This document shows, one piece after another, positions 9,060-19,288 of a stretch of 64,000 nt of DNA (positions are counted from its first letter, which is position 1; the number at the start of each line of letters is the position of its first letter). The DNA lies in contig JBKQMG010000122.1 in assembly GCA_052146815.1 (NCBI GenBank), forward strand, positions 47,697 to 111,696. The letters are read 5' to 3'. The position numbers and the translations under genes were made by a program. This DNA is from DATJZH01 sp052146815 (GTDB taxonomy: Bacteria; Actinomycetota; Actinomycetes; Streptosporangiales; Streptosporangiaceae). The notes beneath the pieces are model-generated. The model was not told the origin of the DNA, ran no database searches, and was given only the letters and a program-made list of their open reading frames with translations.

Positions 9060-9773
9060 ATGGTGAACAAGTCCGCTCCGGCGGCGAAGAAGGGTGCAGC
9101 CGACGCGAGCGGCCCCGGCCGACTCAAGCAGATCGGCATGGTCGCCGGAATCGTCCGCAAGCAGAACCCGAAAGCCCTGCCCATCGTCATCGGCAGCGCA
9201 GTTCTGATCATCGCGATATTCGTCGTTGCGGGCCTGCTCACCAGAACCGCGCCGTTCCTCATCCCGATGGGCATCCTGGTCGGCGTGGCCGTCGCGATGA
9301 TTCTCTTCGGCCGGTTCGCGCAAGCCGCGCAGTACTCGGCGATCGCGGGCCAGCCCGGCGCGGCCGCCGCCATCTTGCAGTCGATGCGCGGCAACTGGAC
9401 GATCACCCCGGCGGTCTCGGCGAACCGGAACATGGACGTCGTCCACCGTGCTGTCGGCCGGCCCGGCGTCGTCCTGGTCGGGGAAGGGTCGCCGAACCGG
9501 CTGCCGAGCCTGCTCGCGGCCGAGAAGAAGCGGATTGCCCGGATCGCGCAGGACGTGCCGATCTACGACGTGCAAGTCGGGGACGACACCGGCCAGATCC
9601 CGATCCGCCGGCTGCAGCGGCACATCATGAAGCTGCCGCGCAACCTCAAGGGACCGGCCGTGGCCGACCTGAACTTCCGGCTCAAGGCGCTGCCGCAGCC
9701 ACTGCAGATGCCCAAGGGCCCGATGCCGCGCACCGGCCGGATGCCGAAGGCCCCCCGGCCGAGAATGCGCTAG
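9060..9773 (+). CDS. DUF4191 membrane protein
   Basis: A 237-aa protein with a Lys/Ala-rich N-terminus, two adjacent hydrophobic segments (AVLIIAIFVVAGLLTRTAPF and ILVGVAVAMILFGRFAQAAQY) and a soluble basic C-terminal domain (VVHRAVGRPGVVLVGEG, MKLPRNLKGPAVADLNFRLKALPQP). This is the actinobacterial DUF4191 family, which sits beside lipA in many genomes, as here (72 bp downstream). Its biochemical role is not established; the topology suggests a cytoplasmic domain anchored by a hairpin. The C-terminus is Pro/Arg-rich. Confidence 0.9.
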   Translation: MVNKSAPAAKKGAADASGPGRLKQIGMVAGIVRKQNPKALPIVIGSAVLIIAIFVVAGLLTRTAPFLIPMGILVGVAVAMILFGRFAQAAQYSAIAGQPGAAAAILQSMRGNWTITPAVSANRNMDVVHRAVGRPGVVLVGEGSPNRLPSLLAAEKKRIARIAQDVPIYDVQVGDDTGQIPIRRLQRHIMKLPRNLKGPAVADLNFRLKALPQPLQMPKGPMPRTGRMPKAPRPRMR

Positions 9774-9850
9774 GGCCGGGCACTCTCAGAAACTACGCCG
9801 GGCGGCCTCGCTGACCGGTCCCGGTCCGGGGCCGCTTTCGATCGGGCCCG

Positions 9851-10288
9851 TCAGATCCGGATCACGATCGTGTTGGCGGCCTTGTCGTGAAGTCCGCGCA
9901 TATCCCGGTCGAACACCAGGGGCGGGACGACGGCGAGCAGCAGCAGGGTCCGGATCAGTGACCACAGCAGGCCGACCGGCTTGCCGTCCAGCCGGGCCAC
10001 GCGGATGCCGAGCAGCCGCTTGCCGAACGTGAAGCCGGTGAGAGCCGTCAGCAGGTACACCTCGACCGCGAATACCACGATGGTCCAGGTCTGGACCTTG
10101 AAGATGGCCAGCGCGATGATCGTGCACAGCAGCCAGTCGATCACCAGGGCGCCGAGGCGCCTGCCCGCGCCCGCCACCGACCGCGGGCCCTCCTCGGGCA
10201 GCCCGAGGCGCTGCCCTGGGTACTTCTGCACCTCGCCGGGGGTCCCCGGGCCCGACAGCCAGGACCCGGCCCATCGTCGGTCTGTCAC
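9851..10288 (-). CDS. RDD family membrane protein
   Basis: A 145-aa protein with the RDD domain: GRRLGALVIDWLLC (the R and first D), a second membrane segment, then GKRLLGIRVARLDGKPVG, and RGLHDKAANTIVI close to the C-terminus. RDD proteins are small integral membrane proteins of largely unknown role, some linked to ion exchange. The frame extends to 10435, but GTG at 10288 (MTDRRWAGSWLSGPG) is the usual family start. It is divergent from glnA with about 230 bp between starts, as in related actinomycetes. Confidence 0.88.
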   Translation of the reverse strand: MTDRRWAGSWLSGPGTPGEVQKYPGQRLGLPEEGPRSVAGAGRRLGALVIDWLLCTIIALAIFKVQTWTIVVFAVEVYLLTALTGFTFGKRLLGIRVARLDGKPVGLLWSLIRTLLLLAVVPPLVFDRDMRGLHDKAANTIVIRI

Positions 10289-10516
10289 ATGACCACCGTA
10301 TCCGGCCGCCCGTGGGGTGCTGACCGGCGGGCACCTTCCGTTAAGGCTGCTGGTCCTGCCCCCGTGGCCGCGAAGCCCGCGGCGGGCCCGGCCGGCCCCG
10401 GGGGTGGCGTAACGCCGCTGAAACATACGGGACACGGCGCGGAAACGGCCATCGGCTAGCGTCAGTGCCGCGTCCGCCGGGTTGGCGGTGGCCGTTGCCC
10501 AGTCAAGGGAGAGTTA

Positions 10517-11941
<1,425 letters not shown>

Positions 11942-11950
11942 CAGACCCCA

Positions 11951-11989
11951 AGCACCCGGCACCGGAACCCCCCACCGGTACCGGGCGCT
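11951..11989 (+). terminator. Hairpin terminator after glnA
   Basis: A 15-nt stem (11951-11965 with 11975-11989, two G-U/A-C type imperfections) and a C-rich 9-nt loop lie 10 nt after the glnA stop. It looks like an intrinsic-type terminator, though no T-tract follows, as is common in high-GC actinomycetes. Confidence 0.7.
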
Positions 11990-12069
11990 TTGGCGTTCGG
12001 CGGCTGGCCCGGCGAGTCGGGAAACAGCTGTCAGCCGGGCTCTAGACCAGGTGTTACAAATCACTGATC

Positions 12070-12650
12070 ATGGGCCACGAGCTGGCCGGCCACGTGGTGG
12101 CGCTCGGCGACGGCGCAGACAATGCCTGGCTGGGCCGCATGGTGGCCGTCAACCCGATCGTGTCGTGCTGCAGCTGCCGCTACTGCCGGTCCGGCGCGCG
12201 CAACCTGTGCCGGCGTAGACAGCTGATCGGGGTCGCCCGGCCGGGCGGATATGCCGAGCGGGTCTGCACCCGGCCCTAAACCTGGCCGGCCTGCCGGACG
12301 GATTCGACGGCCGCCTCGGCGCCTTTGCCGAGCCGATGGCCAACGGCGTGCGCGCGGCCCGCCTCGGCGTGGCCGGGCGCGAGGATGTCCGGGCGGTGGT
12401 CATCGGGGCCGGCGCCACCGAACTGGCGTTCCGGCCGGTCGTCCGCGACGAGATCATCCTGGTCGGCAGCTACGCCTACACCGACGAGGACGTCGCCTGC
12501 GCCGCTGAGTGGATCGTCGCGGGAAGGCCGGGCCCGGCAAGATCGAACCGGTCCGCCCGCTCGGCGAGGGGCCAGGGCTGTTCGCCGGCCTCGCCGGCGG
12601 CCCGGGCCGCTCAGTTCGCGTGTTCCTGGGCCCCCGCCATGACGTTGCCG
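12070..12650 (+). pseudogene. Zinc-dependent alcohol dehydrogenase (MDR) remnant
   Basis: Fragments of one medium-chain dehydrogenase appear in successive frames. The first (12070-12279) has GHELAGHVVALGDGADN and the structural-zinc cluster CCSCRYCRSGARNLC, then stops. A second frame from about 12280 reads NLAGLPDGFDG, AFAEPMANGVRAARLGVAG and VVIGAG, then jumps directly to the C-terminal ILVGSYAYTDEDVACAAEWI, so most of the Rossmann core is deleted. A third frame near 12525 reads KIEPVRPLGEGPGLFAGLA. The N-terminal 50-60 residues are missing as well. At least two frameshifts and one large deletion make this a dead gene. Confidence 0.8.
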
Positions 12651-12844
12651 CCCTGGCCGGGCTACGGCACTGGAGGAGCACCAGCACGGGATCCGCATCA
12701 CCACGGTCATGCATGACCCCGGCCCGGCGCCGCTGCGCCCGGATCCGGCCGGCTGATCGCGGCAGGCCCCTAGACGAGCGGAGGCAGATCACTTTACTGT
12801 AAGCGCTGGTCAGCACGGCGGCCCGAGAGGCGCCGCCCGGAAGA

Positions 12845-13717
12845 ATGCGGGGTCGCGTGCCTGGATTGGGGCGCCGGATCGCCGTCGCCGTCGCGGCGGG
12901 GTTAGTGAGTGCCGCCCTCGCGGCACCCGGCGCGGCCGCGGCGAAGCCTGGGCCTGGTGTCCCGGCCAGCCGGGGCAGTGCGGATGCCGGGCTCGCCATC
13001 ACGATCGCCGCCGCGTCGCATCTGCGGCCCGTGACCGGAGATGTCTTCGTCTACTTCCGCACCCCCGGTGACGCCGCGGCGACAATCTACGGCGACGTGA
13101 CCGGCGCGGCCAGCGGGGACGTCGCCCGGCTCTACGCCCAGCCATTCCCCTTTCGCCGCCGCGCGGCCGCGGTGCCCGGCACGACGATCGCGCTCTCGCC
13201 GGGATCCGCCCCGTACACGTTCACGGTGACGCCGGGCCTCGCCACCCGCTACCAGGTCAGGGTCTTCGGCACGGGCACCCGCCCGCTGGCAGTCTCCCGC
13301 CGCGCGACCGTTTATGTCAGCGACGGCGAGCATATTAAAGGCGGCCAGAAATGTTCCCGGCCAGTCTGCACGGAGAAGTTCCGCGCTTACGAGATACTGC
13401 CCGCTGCCGTCATCCGGCGCGAGCGCGCTAAGCACTGCTATGTGTACTTCAGCATCCGGCTCTCGGCGGTCTCGAAGCCGCCACGGCCGAAATGGCTCTA
13501 CCGGGACGCCAGCGCTACAGTCAGCAAGCCCCGGCGCATCACCGCGATGAAGTTCGAGCGGACCGTGTCGTTCTCGTTCCGGGTCGGCCATGACGGCTTC
13601 TTCTGGCTCTGGACGCCATGTACCAAAGACACCGAGGCAGCGGACGGCATCGGCCTGCCCGGCCGCCACGGCTGCAGCCGCCACCGCGTACCCGCCGATG
13701 TCAGATATCTCGGATAG
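12845..13717 (+). CDS. Secreted protein of unknown function
   Basis: A 290-aa protein with a clear signal peptide (basic start, then AVAVAAGLVSAALAAPGAAAA; likely cleavage after AAA near residue 33). The mature part is beta-rich with Ig-like character (PYTFTVTPGLATRYQVRVFGTGT, residues about 115-140) and then has several cysteines: GGQKCSRPVC, KHCYVYF, WTPCTKD and HGCSRH, which may form disulfides outside the cell. The frame and codon use are convincing. Proposed start ATG 12845. It stands alone between a pseudogene and an IS element, and I do not recognise a family. A small inverted repeat overlaps the stop codon. Confidence 0.7.
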   Translation: MRGRVPGLGRRIAVAVAAGLVSAALAAPGAAAAKPGPGVPASRGSADAGLAITIAAASHLRPVTGDVFVYFRTPGDAAATIYGDVTGAASGDVARLYAQPFPFRRRAAAVPGTTIALSPGSAPYTFTVTPGLATRYQVRVFGTGTRPLAVSRRATVYVSDGEHIKGGQKCSRPVCTEKFRAYEILPAAVIRRERAKHCYVYFSIRLSAVSKPPRPKWLYRDASATVSKPRRITAMKFERTVSFSFRVGHDGFFWLWTPCTKDTEAADGIGLPGRHGCSRHRVPADVRYLG

Positions 13718-14098
13718 TCCGATATCACGCATAGTCATCTATTTCGGAGAGCACAGTGCCCGCCGGAGAGCACAGATAGCCCGGACGGCTCAGATCCGGG
13801 AATAGCCCGTATTCCGGCCAGTTCCGCTCAGGCCAGCAGACGGCTCTCGCCTGCGACCGGCCGACCGGGATAACTGACAGTTAACCGGCAGCGCCGTAAT
13901 ATCAGTGCAGATCCTGATTCCTTCCTGTCTCGGATCTGGCCCCGCTAGGGTTGCGCACCTGGCGGGGCCGAACGTATTCCGGGCATATCTCCGTACCGCC
14001 GCACACCCGCTGCCTTAGTGCCCTGGCGCAGAGGATGCTGACCGGCACGGCAAAGGCGCCTCGCCCACGGGCGTAGGCGTGCCTTCGGCAGGCTCGCG
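13718..14098. other. Intergenic stretch before the IS1380-type element
   Basis: No convincing gene. It begins with a short inverted repeat at the stop of the secreted protein (GATATC arms near 13701-13727) and contains repeated CCGG/TCCG motifs. The left IS boundary is at about 14099. Confidence 0.5.
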
Positions 14099-15835
14099 TC
14101 TGACCCGAATCCGCGAGTAGGGCGGTGACACGCCTGCGGTAATGCCGATAGGTGCCGCTCTGAGCTGGGATGATGATCATTGCGACGTGACGATCATCTC
14201 AGCGGAGAGGACACCTATCTGGTGGCCAGGATACGGGGCGGGAAGCGGAAGCGCGGGCAGGTGGGCGTTGGCGCGGCGGATGCGTCGCTGACTCCGCACG
14301 CGGGGCTGGCGGCGGTCACCGGGCTGTGCGGGCGGCTGGGCGTGATCGGGGCGATCGACGCGGCGGTCGGGCCGGTGAAGCGGCGGGATCGGGGGTTCGG
14401 GGCCGGGGAGCTGCTGACCGGGATCGCGGCGGCGCAGCTGGCCGGGGAGGATTTCCTGACCGGGCTGGACCGCCAGCGCGCCGACGCGGCCGGCCAGCTG
14501 ATCACCCCGGTGCCGGGACTGGCGTCCACGACCGCGGCGGGCCTGGCCAGGCGGATCACCGCGCGGCAGTGGCGGGCGGTGGAGACGGGGCTGGCGGCGG
14601 TCACCGGGCGGATGCTGGGCATGCTGCCCGCGGCGCGGGCGGCGGCGCTGACCGAGGGGCCGGTGACCATCGACCTGGATGCCACCGACGTGGAGGTGTA
14701 CGGCCGCAAGAAGCGCGGCGTGGCGTATAACTACCAGGGCCAGCGGGCCGGGCGGCCGCATGTGGCCAGCTGGGCGGAGACCGAGATCGTGCTGGCCGCT
14801 GACCTGGGGTCGGGTACCGATGACCCGCGGGCGACGGCGCCGGATCTGCTGCGCCGGGCGCTGGCGGCCCTGCCGCGGAAGGCACGCGCGGGGCGGGTGG
14901 CGGTGCGCGCTGACGCCGGGTACTTCGCCGGGGCGCTGGCCCGCGCCGCCCACGACGAGCGGATCAGCTTCGCGATCGGCGCGAAGCGGATCGCGCCGCT
15001 CTGGCGGCTGCTGGCCGGCATAGGCGAGGACGACTGGCGCGATGCGATCGGCATGGACAATGCGCAGGTCGCGGTCGCGGAGTACGGCCCGGACTGGTGG
15101 CCCGCCACCACCCGGCTGCTGATCCGCCGGGTCCGGCTGGACCCGGACCAGGTCTCGGCTGACCGGCGGTCACGGCGCCGCCGGACCCTGCACCCGGACC
15201 AGCGGGCACTGCCGATCCCCGGACTGGCCCGGGCGGAGGTGATCTACGGCTACAGCTTCATCCTGACGAACCTGGACGTGTCCGCGCCGGGCCAGGCGGC
15301 CGCCGTGGAGCACTGGTATCGTCACCGGACCACGATCGAGAACATCTTCCGCGACAGCAAGCACGGCGCCGCTCTCCGGCATCTGCCCAGCGGATACATC
15401 CGGGTGAATATGGCCTGGATGTGGGGCGCGCTGCTCGCCGCGAGCATCGCCGCGTGGCTGCACCAGCTCACCACCGCCACCCGCGGCGAGGCCATCGTGG
15501 AAGGTCACGGCGTCCGCGGCGGCAAAGCCATGATCGCCACCCTCCGCCGGCGGGTCATCGCCGTGCCCGGGCGGCTGGTCCGCCACGCCGGGCAGCTCAC
15601 CCTGCGCCTCCCGCCCGGTAACAGCCTGCTCGCCGAGATCCTCGCCCGCCTCCGGGCCCTCCCCGCAGCGTCCTGACCACCCTGGCCCGCACAGCCCCGA
15701 CCAGAAACCCGGACAACGCGAACCCGGCGCGGCGCCCGGGCCTCACCCCTGCCCGCACCCCCGGAACCCGTCCGCCAAGATCAGCTTCCGCCCCGGAAGA
15801 TCAACTCAACGCGGTACTCGCGGATTCGGGTCAGA
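14099..15835 (+). mobile_element. IS1380-family-like insertion sequence
   Basis: A 21-bp perfect terminal inverted repeat bounds the element: 14099-14119 (begins TCTGACCCGAATCC) and 15815-15835 (its reverse complement). It holds a single intact transposase gene. A few bases outside the repeat (GCG on the left, TGCGG on the right) are also partly symmetrical, so true ends may be up to 4 nt further out. I could not identify a convincing target-site duplication. Confidence 0.85.
14180..15676 (+). CDS. IS1380-family transposase
   Basis: A DDE transposase of 498 aa. First catalytic Asp in TIDLDATDVEVYG with the family-typical GRKKRGVAYNYQGQ and HVASWAETEIVLAADL, second in VAVRADAGYF, and the late Glu in the TTIENIFRDSKHGAALRHLP region. 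These are characteristic of IS1380/DDE_Tnp_1 group enzymes. The open frame starts with TTG 14180; GTG 14222, behind GGAGAGG, is a good alternative. The gene appears intact, so the element may be mobile. Confidence 0.9.
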   Translation: MRRDDHLSGEDTYLVARIRGGKRKRGQVGVGAADASLTPHAGLAAVTGLCGRLGVIGAIDAAVGPVKRRDRGFGAGELLTGIAAAQLAGEDFLTGLDRQRADAAGQLITPVPGLASTTAAGLARRITARQWRAVETGLAAVTGRMLGMLPAARAAALTEGPVTIDLDATDVEVYGRKKRGVAYNYQGQRAGRPHVASWAETEIVLAADLGSGTDDPRATAPDLLRRALAALPRKARAGRVAVRADAGYFAGALARAAHDERISFAIGAKRIAPLWRLLAGIGEDDWRDAIGMDNAQVAVAEYGPDWWPATTRLLIRRVRLDPDQVSADRRSRRRRTLHPDQRALPIPGLARAEVIYGYSFILTNLDVSAPGQAAAVEHWYRHRTTIENIFRDSKHGAALRHLPSGYIRVNMAWMWGALLAASIAAWLHQLTTATRGEAIVEGHGVRGGKAMIATLRRRVIAVPGRLVRHAGQLTLRLPPGNSLLAEILARLRALPAAS

Positions 15836-16373
15836 TGCGGCCCTTGGGTGCCCTTAAGCCCTGATACCTCCTCGAAGATCAGCCAGGCACCCCGGTCGAG
15901 ATAGCCTTGACCCGGCATACCGCACCACGCCGCAACTGACAGCAGAACCCTTAACCTCCGCCATTAAAGATCTTTAGGAGGTGGGACGACGAGGCCGGGC
16001 TACCTGTTCACCCGGCGCTTGGCTCGCCGGTTGGGTTACGCCCCTCAAATCGTTGTGGAAGAATCTCCCCTTGCTGAACAATGAGTGACTATGCGTGCGA
16101 GCGCATAAGCATGCGCTCGCACGATACCCTCATTTCGGCATGAGGGGACGTCTCAGCATCCTGACCGCTCAGAGAGCTGCGGATCCGCACCCGGTAATCC
16201 ACATGAGGCAGTGCGGAACCGACGCAATATCGGTGGACACTCTGCGCTAACCTCCCGGTCTATAGCCACACTGTGTACGACTCGACGCGCTTGGCTCCCG
16301 TCAGGGAAACCTGGCGCGCGTGGACCGGTAGATCGGTGGATAAGCATTGGCTGTTCTAGCCGACGGGTGCTGG
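15836..16373. other. Non-coding stretch between IS element and integrase gene
   Basis: No gene is supported. It has an extended hairpin around the 12-bp palindrome at 15965-15976 (TAAAGATCTTTA), enclosed by ACCTCC/GGAGGT arms at 15954-15959 and 15977-15982, and two consecutive perfect inverted repeats at 16094-16146. It is noticeably richer in A+T than the neighbouring core genes, which fits acquired DNA. Confidence 0.6.
16094..16146. repeat. Two adjacent perfect hairpins downstream of integrase
   Basis: A 12-bp arm CGTGCGAGCGCA at 16094-16105 pairs with 16112-16123 across a 6-nt loop; 3 nt later CCCTCAT (16127-16133) pairs with ATGAGGG (16140-16146) across TTCGGC. This may be a bidirectional terminator for the integrase or recombinase-binding sites at an element border. 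Confidence 0.55.
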
Positions 16374-17525
16374 CTACCGGAGGATGGTGTCCATTGCCTC
16401 GGCGCCGCGCGTCAGGACTGGGCGGAGTTCGCGCCGGTAGATGACCTCAGTTGTGCGCGTGCTTGAGTGTCCGGCCAGCCTGGCGATCTCCTCGACGGGC
16501 GTTCCGCTGGCGGATAGCAGGGACACGAACGTGTACCGGAGTTCCTGGGGCGTCCAGCCTGTGCCGAGGCCCGCAGCGACGGTGATGTCGCGGAACTGGC
16601 GCCGGATGTTGCCGGCGTCGAGCGGAGTGCCGATGCCGGTGCAGAACACCAGATCGTGATCTCGCCAGGCGTCGCCCGCCTTGAGCCGGTCTCTGTCCTG
16701 CCGCTTGCGGTGCTCACGAAGAACATCGACGGCGTGCTCCGGCAGACCGAGAGTCCGGCGTGACTTACGCGTCTTCGTGTCGCCGTGCACGCGGACAGAA
16801 CGCCAGACCGCAATGCTCGGCGGCACAGGGGGATCCCGGTCGGGCTGACCATCAAGGTCGACATGCTGCCAGGTGAGGGCTCGCGCTTCCTCGGTGCGGA
16901 TGCCTGTCTGGAGGCATAGAGCCACGTAAGCGCCGAGCCTGTGCTTCTCGAGGTCGCCCGCGACGTCAAGGAGCTTCCGGGCCTGCGGGACAGACAGGGC
17001 CTTCGAGGGCCGTCCGGGCTGTCCTCTGGGTGTATCAATCAGGGCCGCGACATTCCGGCGGACCAGGTCCCTCGCCTCGGCATGCCGGATAGCTCGGGTC
17101 AGCGCGTTGTGGGCGATGGCGACGGTGGCGCTGGACTGGTCGCGGGCCAGGGCGCTCAGCGCCGTCCGCACGTCATGCGCGGTCAGATCGCGCAAGACTA
17201 CCCGGCCGAGGCTCTCCGCCAGCGGCTTGAGCACGTACCGGTATTTCGCGACCGTAGATTCCGAGCGGCCGTCGAGCCCGGAATCAAGCCAGTCATCGAC
17301 CGTCTGCCGGACGGTGTAGGCCGCCGGCGCCTGGACATTTGCCAAGATGTCCTCGCGCAGGTTCCGGAGCTTGTCGCGGACCTCGGTCTTGGTCCGGCCG
17401 CGCACCGTCCGGCGCCGTCGCCTGCCGTCAGGTGAGTAGCCCAGGGAGACCGCGGCGACCCAGCATCCGTTGGCCTGGTCGAAGTAGATGCTGTCCTCGC
17501 CGTGCCCGCGGCGAGCCGATGTCAT
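16374..17525 (-). CDS. Tyrosine site-specific integrase
   Basis: A 383-aa recombinase with an N-terminal arm-binding beta domain (DSIYFDQANGCWVAAVSLGYSPDGRRRR, split here for length), a SAM-like core-binding domain (YTVRQTVDDWLDSGLDGRSE) and a C-terminal catalytic domain: first Arg in LQTGIRTEEARALTW, box II as ELRYTFVSLLS, GHSSTRTTEV, and the nucleophile Tyr in VIYRRELRPVL. It is typical of integrases of Streptomyces elements that use tRNA targets. The frame runs open to 17663, into the att repeat, but ATG 17525 (MTSARRGHGED) matches family starts. It lies 75 bp outside the left att repeat (17601), so it is not inside the 8.5-kb element and probably belongs to another element at the same site. 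Confidence 0.9.
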   Translation of the reverse strand: MTSARRGHGEDSIYFDQANGCWVAAVSLGYSPDGRRRRRTVRGRTKTEVRDKLRNLREDILANVQAPAAYTVRQTVDDWLDSGLDGRSESTVAKYRYVLKPLAESLGRVVLRDLTAHDVRTALSALARDQSSATVAIAHNALTRAIRHAEARDLVRRNVAALIDTPRGQPGRPSKALSVPQARKLLDVAGDLEKHRLGAYVALCLQTGIRTEEARALTWQHVDLDGQPDRDPPVPPSIAVWRSVRVHGDTKTRKSRRTLGLPEHAVDVLREHRKRQDRDRLKAGDAWRDHDLVFCTGIGTPLDAGNIRRQFRDITVAAGLGTGWTPQELRYTFVSLLSASGTPVEEIARLAGHSSTRTTEVIYRRELRPVLTRGAEAMDTILR

Positions 17526-17600
17526 GACCAGCAGCGTAGCCGTAGGCTCTTGGTTTGGCTCTTGGCTTTCGCCGACGAGACCGCCAAAGTGGCGTTGACC

Positions 17601-17645
17601 TGGTGGGCGGTACTGGGATTGAACCAGTGGCCTCTTCCGTGTCAG
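17601..17645. repeat. Left attachment-site copy (tRNA-Val 3' half)
   Basis: A 45-bp perfect copy of 26073-26117: the tRNA-Val(GAC) from the anticodon to the encoded CCA end, read on the minus strand. It does not continue into the 5' half of the tRNA, as expected for a duplicated att core produced by integration into a tRNA 3' end. Confidence 0.92.
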
Positions 17646-17824
17646 CAGGGCGCGCCTGCGCACAAGCCGCCTGTTCAGGCTCGTCTGCGCAGTTCAGCGG
17701 CCTTTGACCAGTGCGGGCGAGCGCGTCTGACCGGACCTGCCGGATGCTGTCCGCTCCCATTCCGCTCCCGGGATCGGACGCCCGTCTGCGGGCTGGCGGC
17801 TCGCCGCGGGGCAAGGCGAGTGCG

Positions 17825-18772
17825 ATGAGCATCGCGGTGATGAACTGGGTGTGGGCGAGCTCGCCAACGTCCGGCAACGAGCGCCTGGTCCTGCTGGCAC
17901 TCGCCGACGCTTGCTCGCGCGACGACGGCACGGGATGCTGGCCGTCCGCGGCCACGATCGCGCGGAAGGCGAACATCAGCGACCGGACGGTCCGCCGGGT
18001 GATCGCCCGGCTGGAGGCCGAAGGCCAGGTCGTCGTGCACAGGGGCGGAGGCCGGGCCGGATCGACGAACTCCTACACCGTCGTGACCGGGGACCGCGTT
18101 ATCCACAACCCCGGACAGAATGTCACCCCTGACAAACTGTCCGGGGGTCACACCGGTGACAGGCCACCCCGTACACAGCCGCGTCAGGCCACCCCGGACA
18201 CAGCCGTGTCACCCGATCCACCAGGGAACCATAAGGGAACCGCCGCCGGGACGCCCGTGCGCGAGGCGCCTGCGCCCGCGTCGGCCAGCCAGCCGGAGGC
18301 CGCGTCGGTCGGCGCGTTCTTCGACGCGATGGCCGGCCACAGCGACAGGTGGCTGCTGACCGCGGCCCAGCGCAAGCGACTCGCCCCCGCCGTCGCTGCC
18401 GCGCTCGGCAGCGGCTGGACGCCGTGCAGACTGGCCGAATTCGCCGGGGCGAACACCGCCGGGATCAGGAACCCGGTTGCCGTGCTCGCGGCCCGGCTCT
18501 CCGAAACCGAGCTGCCGCCCGCGCCAGCACGGGCAATGCGACAGCCGTGGTGCGGTCGGTGCGATCAGCGCACCCGTCTGCTCGGATTCGACGGCGACGC
18601 GCCGCGCCCCTGCCCGCAGTGCAAGCCCGCAATGGCGATGAGTCAATCCAAATCGGAGCAGACCGCCCGCCGGTCACGGGGACCCGCACGGGCCCGCCCG
18701 GCCGGTCTGGAGATGTCGGAGCAGGACCGGATCCGTGCCCAGGTTATGAGCCACTACGAGGCCGCACACTAG
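17825..18772 (+). CDS. Helix-turn-helix protein of actinomycete mobile elements
   Basis: A 315-aa protein. The N-terminal winged-helix domain (SGNERLVLLALADAC, CWPSAATIARKANISDRTV, RRVIARLEAEGQVVV) resembles HTH_36-type DNA-binding domains of replication or regulatory proteins of plasmids and integrative elements. A long Pro/Thr-rich linker (about residues 100-160) is followed by a C-terminal part with a zinc-ribbon-like CGRCDQRTRLLGFDGD ... CPQCKP. ATG 17825 is chosen because the frame upstream is not conserved-looking. The first gene inside the element's left end; a replication or regulatory role is inferred from type and position. Confidence 0.75.
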   Translation: MSIAVMNWVWASSPTSGNERLVLLALADACSRDDGTGCWPSAATIARKANISDRTVRRVIARLEAEGQVVVHRGGGRAGSTNSYTVVTGDRVIHNPGQNVTPDKLSGGHTGDRPPRTQPRQATPDTAVSPDPPGNHKGTAAGTPVREAPAPASASQPEAASVGAFFDAMAGHSDRWLLTAAQRKRLAPAVAAALGSGWTPCRLAEFAGANTAGIRNPVAVLAARLSETELPPAPARAMRQPWCGRCDQRTRLLGFDGDAPRPCPQCKPAMAMSQSKSEQTARRSRGPARARPAGLEMSEQDRIRAQVMSHYEAAH

Positions 18773-19288
18773 ACGTGCCGTGCGCAGCGGTTTTACAGTG
18801 AGCCCATCCCCACCCATCGGAATGGCCGCTGACCTGCGGATACTAAATTGCCCGCCGCGTGAAATCCGCCCGCTGTCCGTGTGGCGTCCGTAGTTTCCGA
18901 GTGTGCCTGGTCAGCGCGATGCACCTTTTGGATCACGTCCCGCGAAGTCCAGCTGAGTCCCGCTGCGTCCAATTCTCCGCTGCCACCCGCCGTCCCCCGC
19001 CCGCTGGGCTTATTACTGTGGCGCCGACTGCGGCAGCCGACGGTCGGACTGGGGCGGCAGGACAGGGCGCCTGATACCGCCACCCCAGACCTGCGCCGCC
19101 ACCGGGCGCAGGCCCCCCGCTGGCCACCAGTTCGACCCGTCCTGGGCGGCCTGATCAACGAATACACCCGCGCCGTCTGACTCTCGAGAACCCGCAGGTC
19201 ACCGGCCAAATCGTATTTTCGAGCGGCACAGGATGACCACCACGACCAGGGAAGGTCAGCGCTGGCTGGAATCGCTGCGATGGCGCCG
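18773..19288. other. Stretch with only a decayed IS end
   Basis: I see no intact gene. The right part (19060-19232) is the remnant of an IS like the two full copies described below; the left part (18773-19059) shows nothing recognisable. Confidence 0.5.
19060..19232 (+). mobile_element. Decayed 3' end of a third copy of the glgB-flanking IS
   Basis: A frame ending at 19180 finishes with PVLGGLINEYTRAV, matching the C-termini of the two full transposases (KVLGGVINEYYRAA and TVLGGMISEYYQAA). The DNA at 19211-19232 (TCGTATTTTCGAGCGGCACA then GG) resembles the right terminal repeat of those copies. The rest of the element is lost. Confidence 0.6.

Noticed and set aside
17526..17663. Integrase starting in the att repeat at 17663
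   Set aside because: The first 46 codons translate tRNA sequence; family proteins start at the ATG at 17525.
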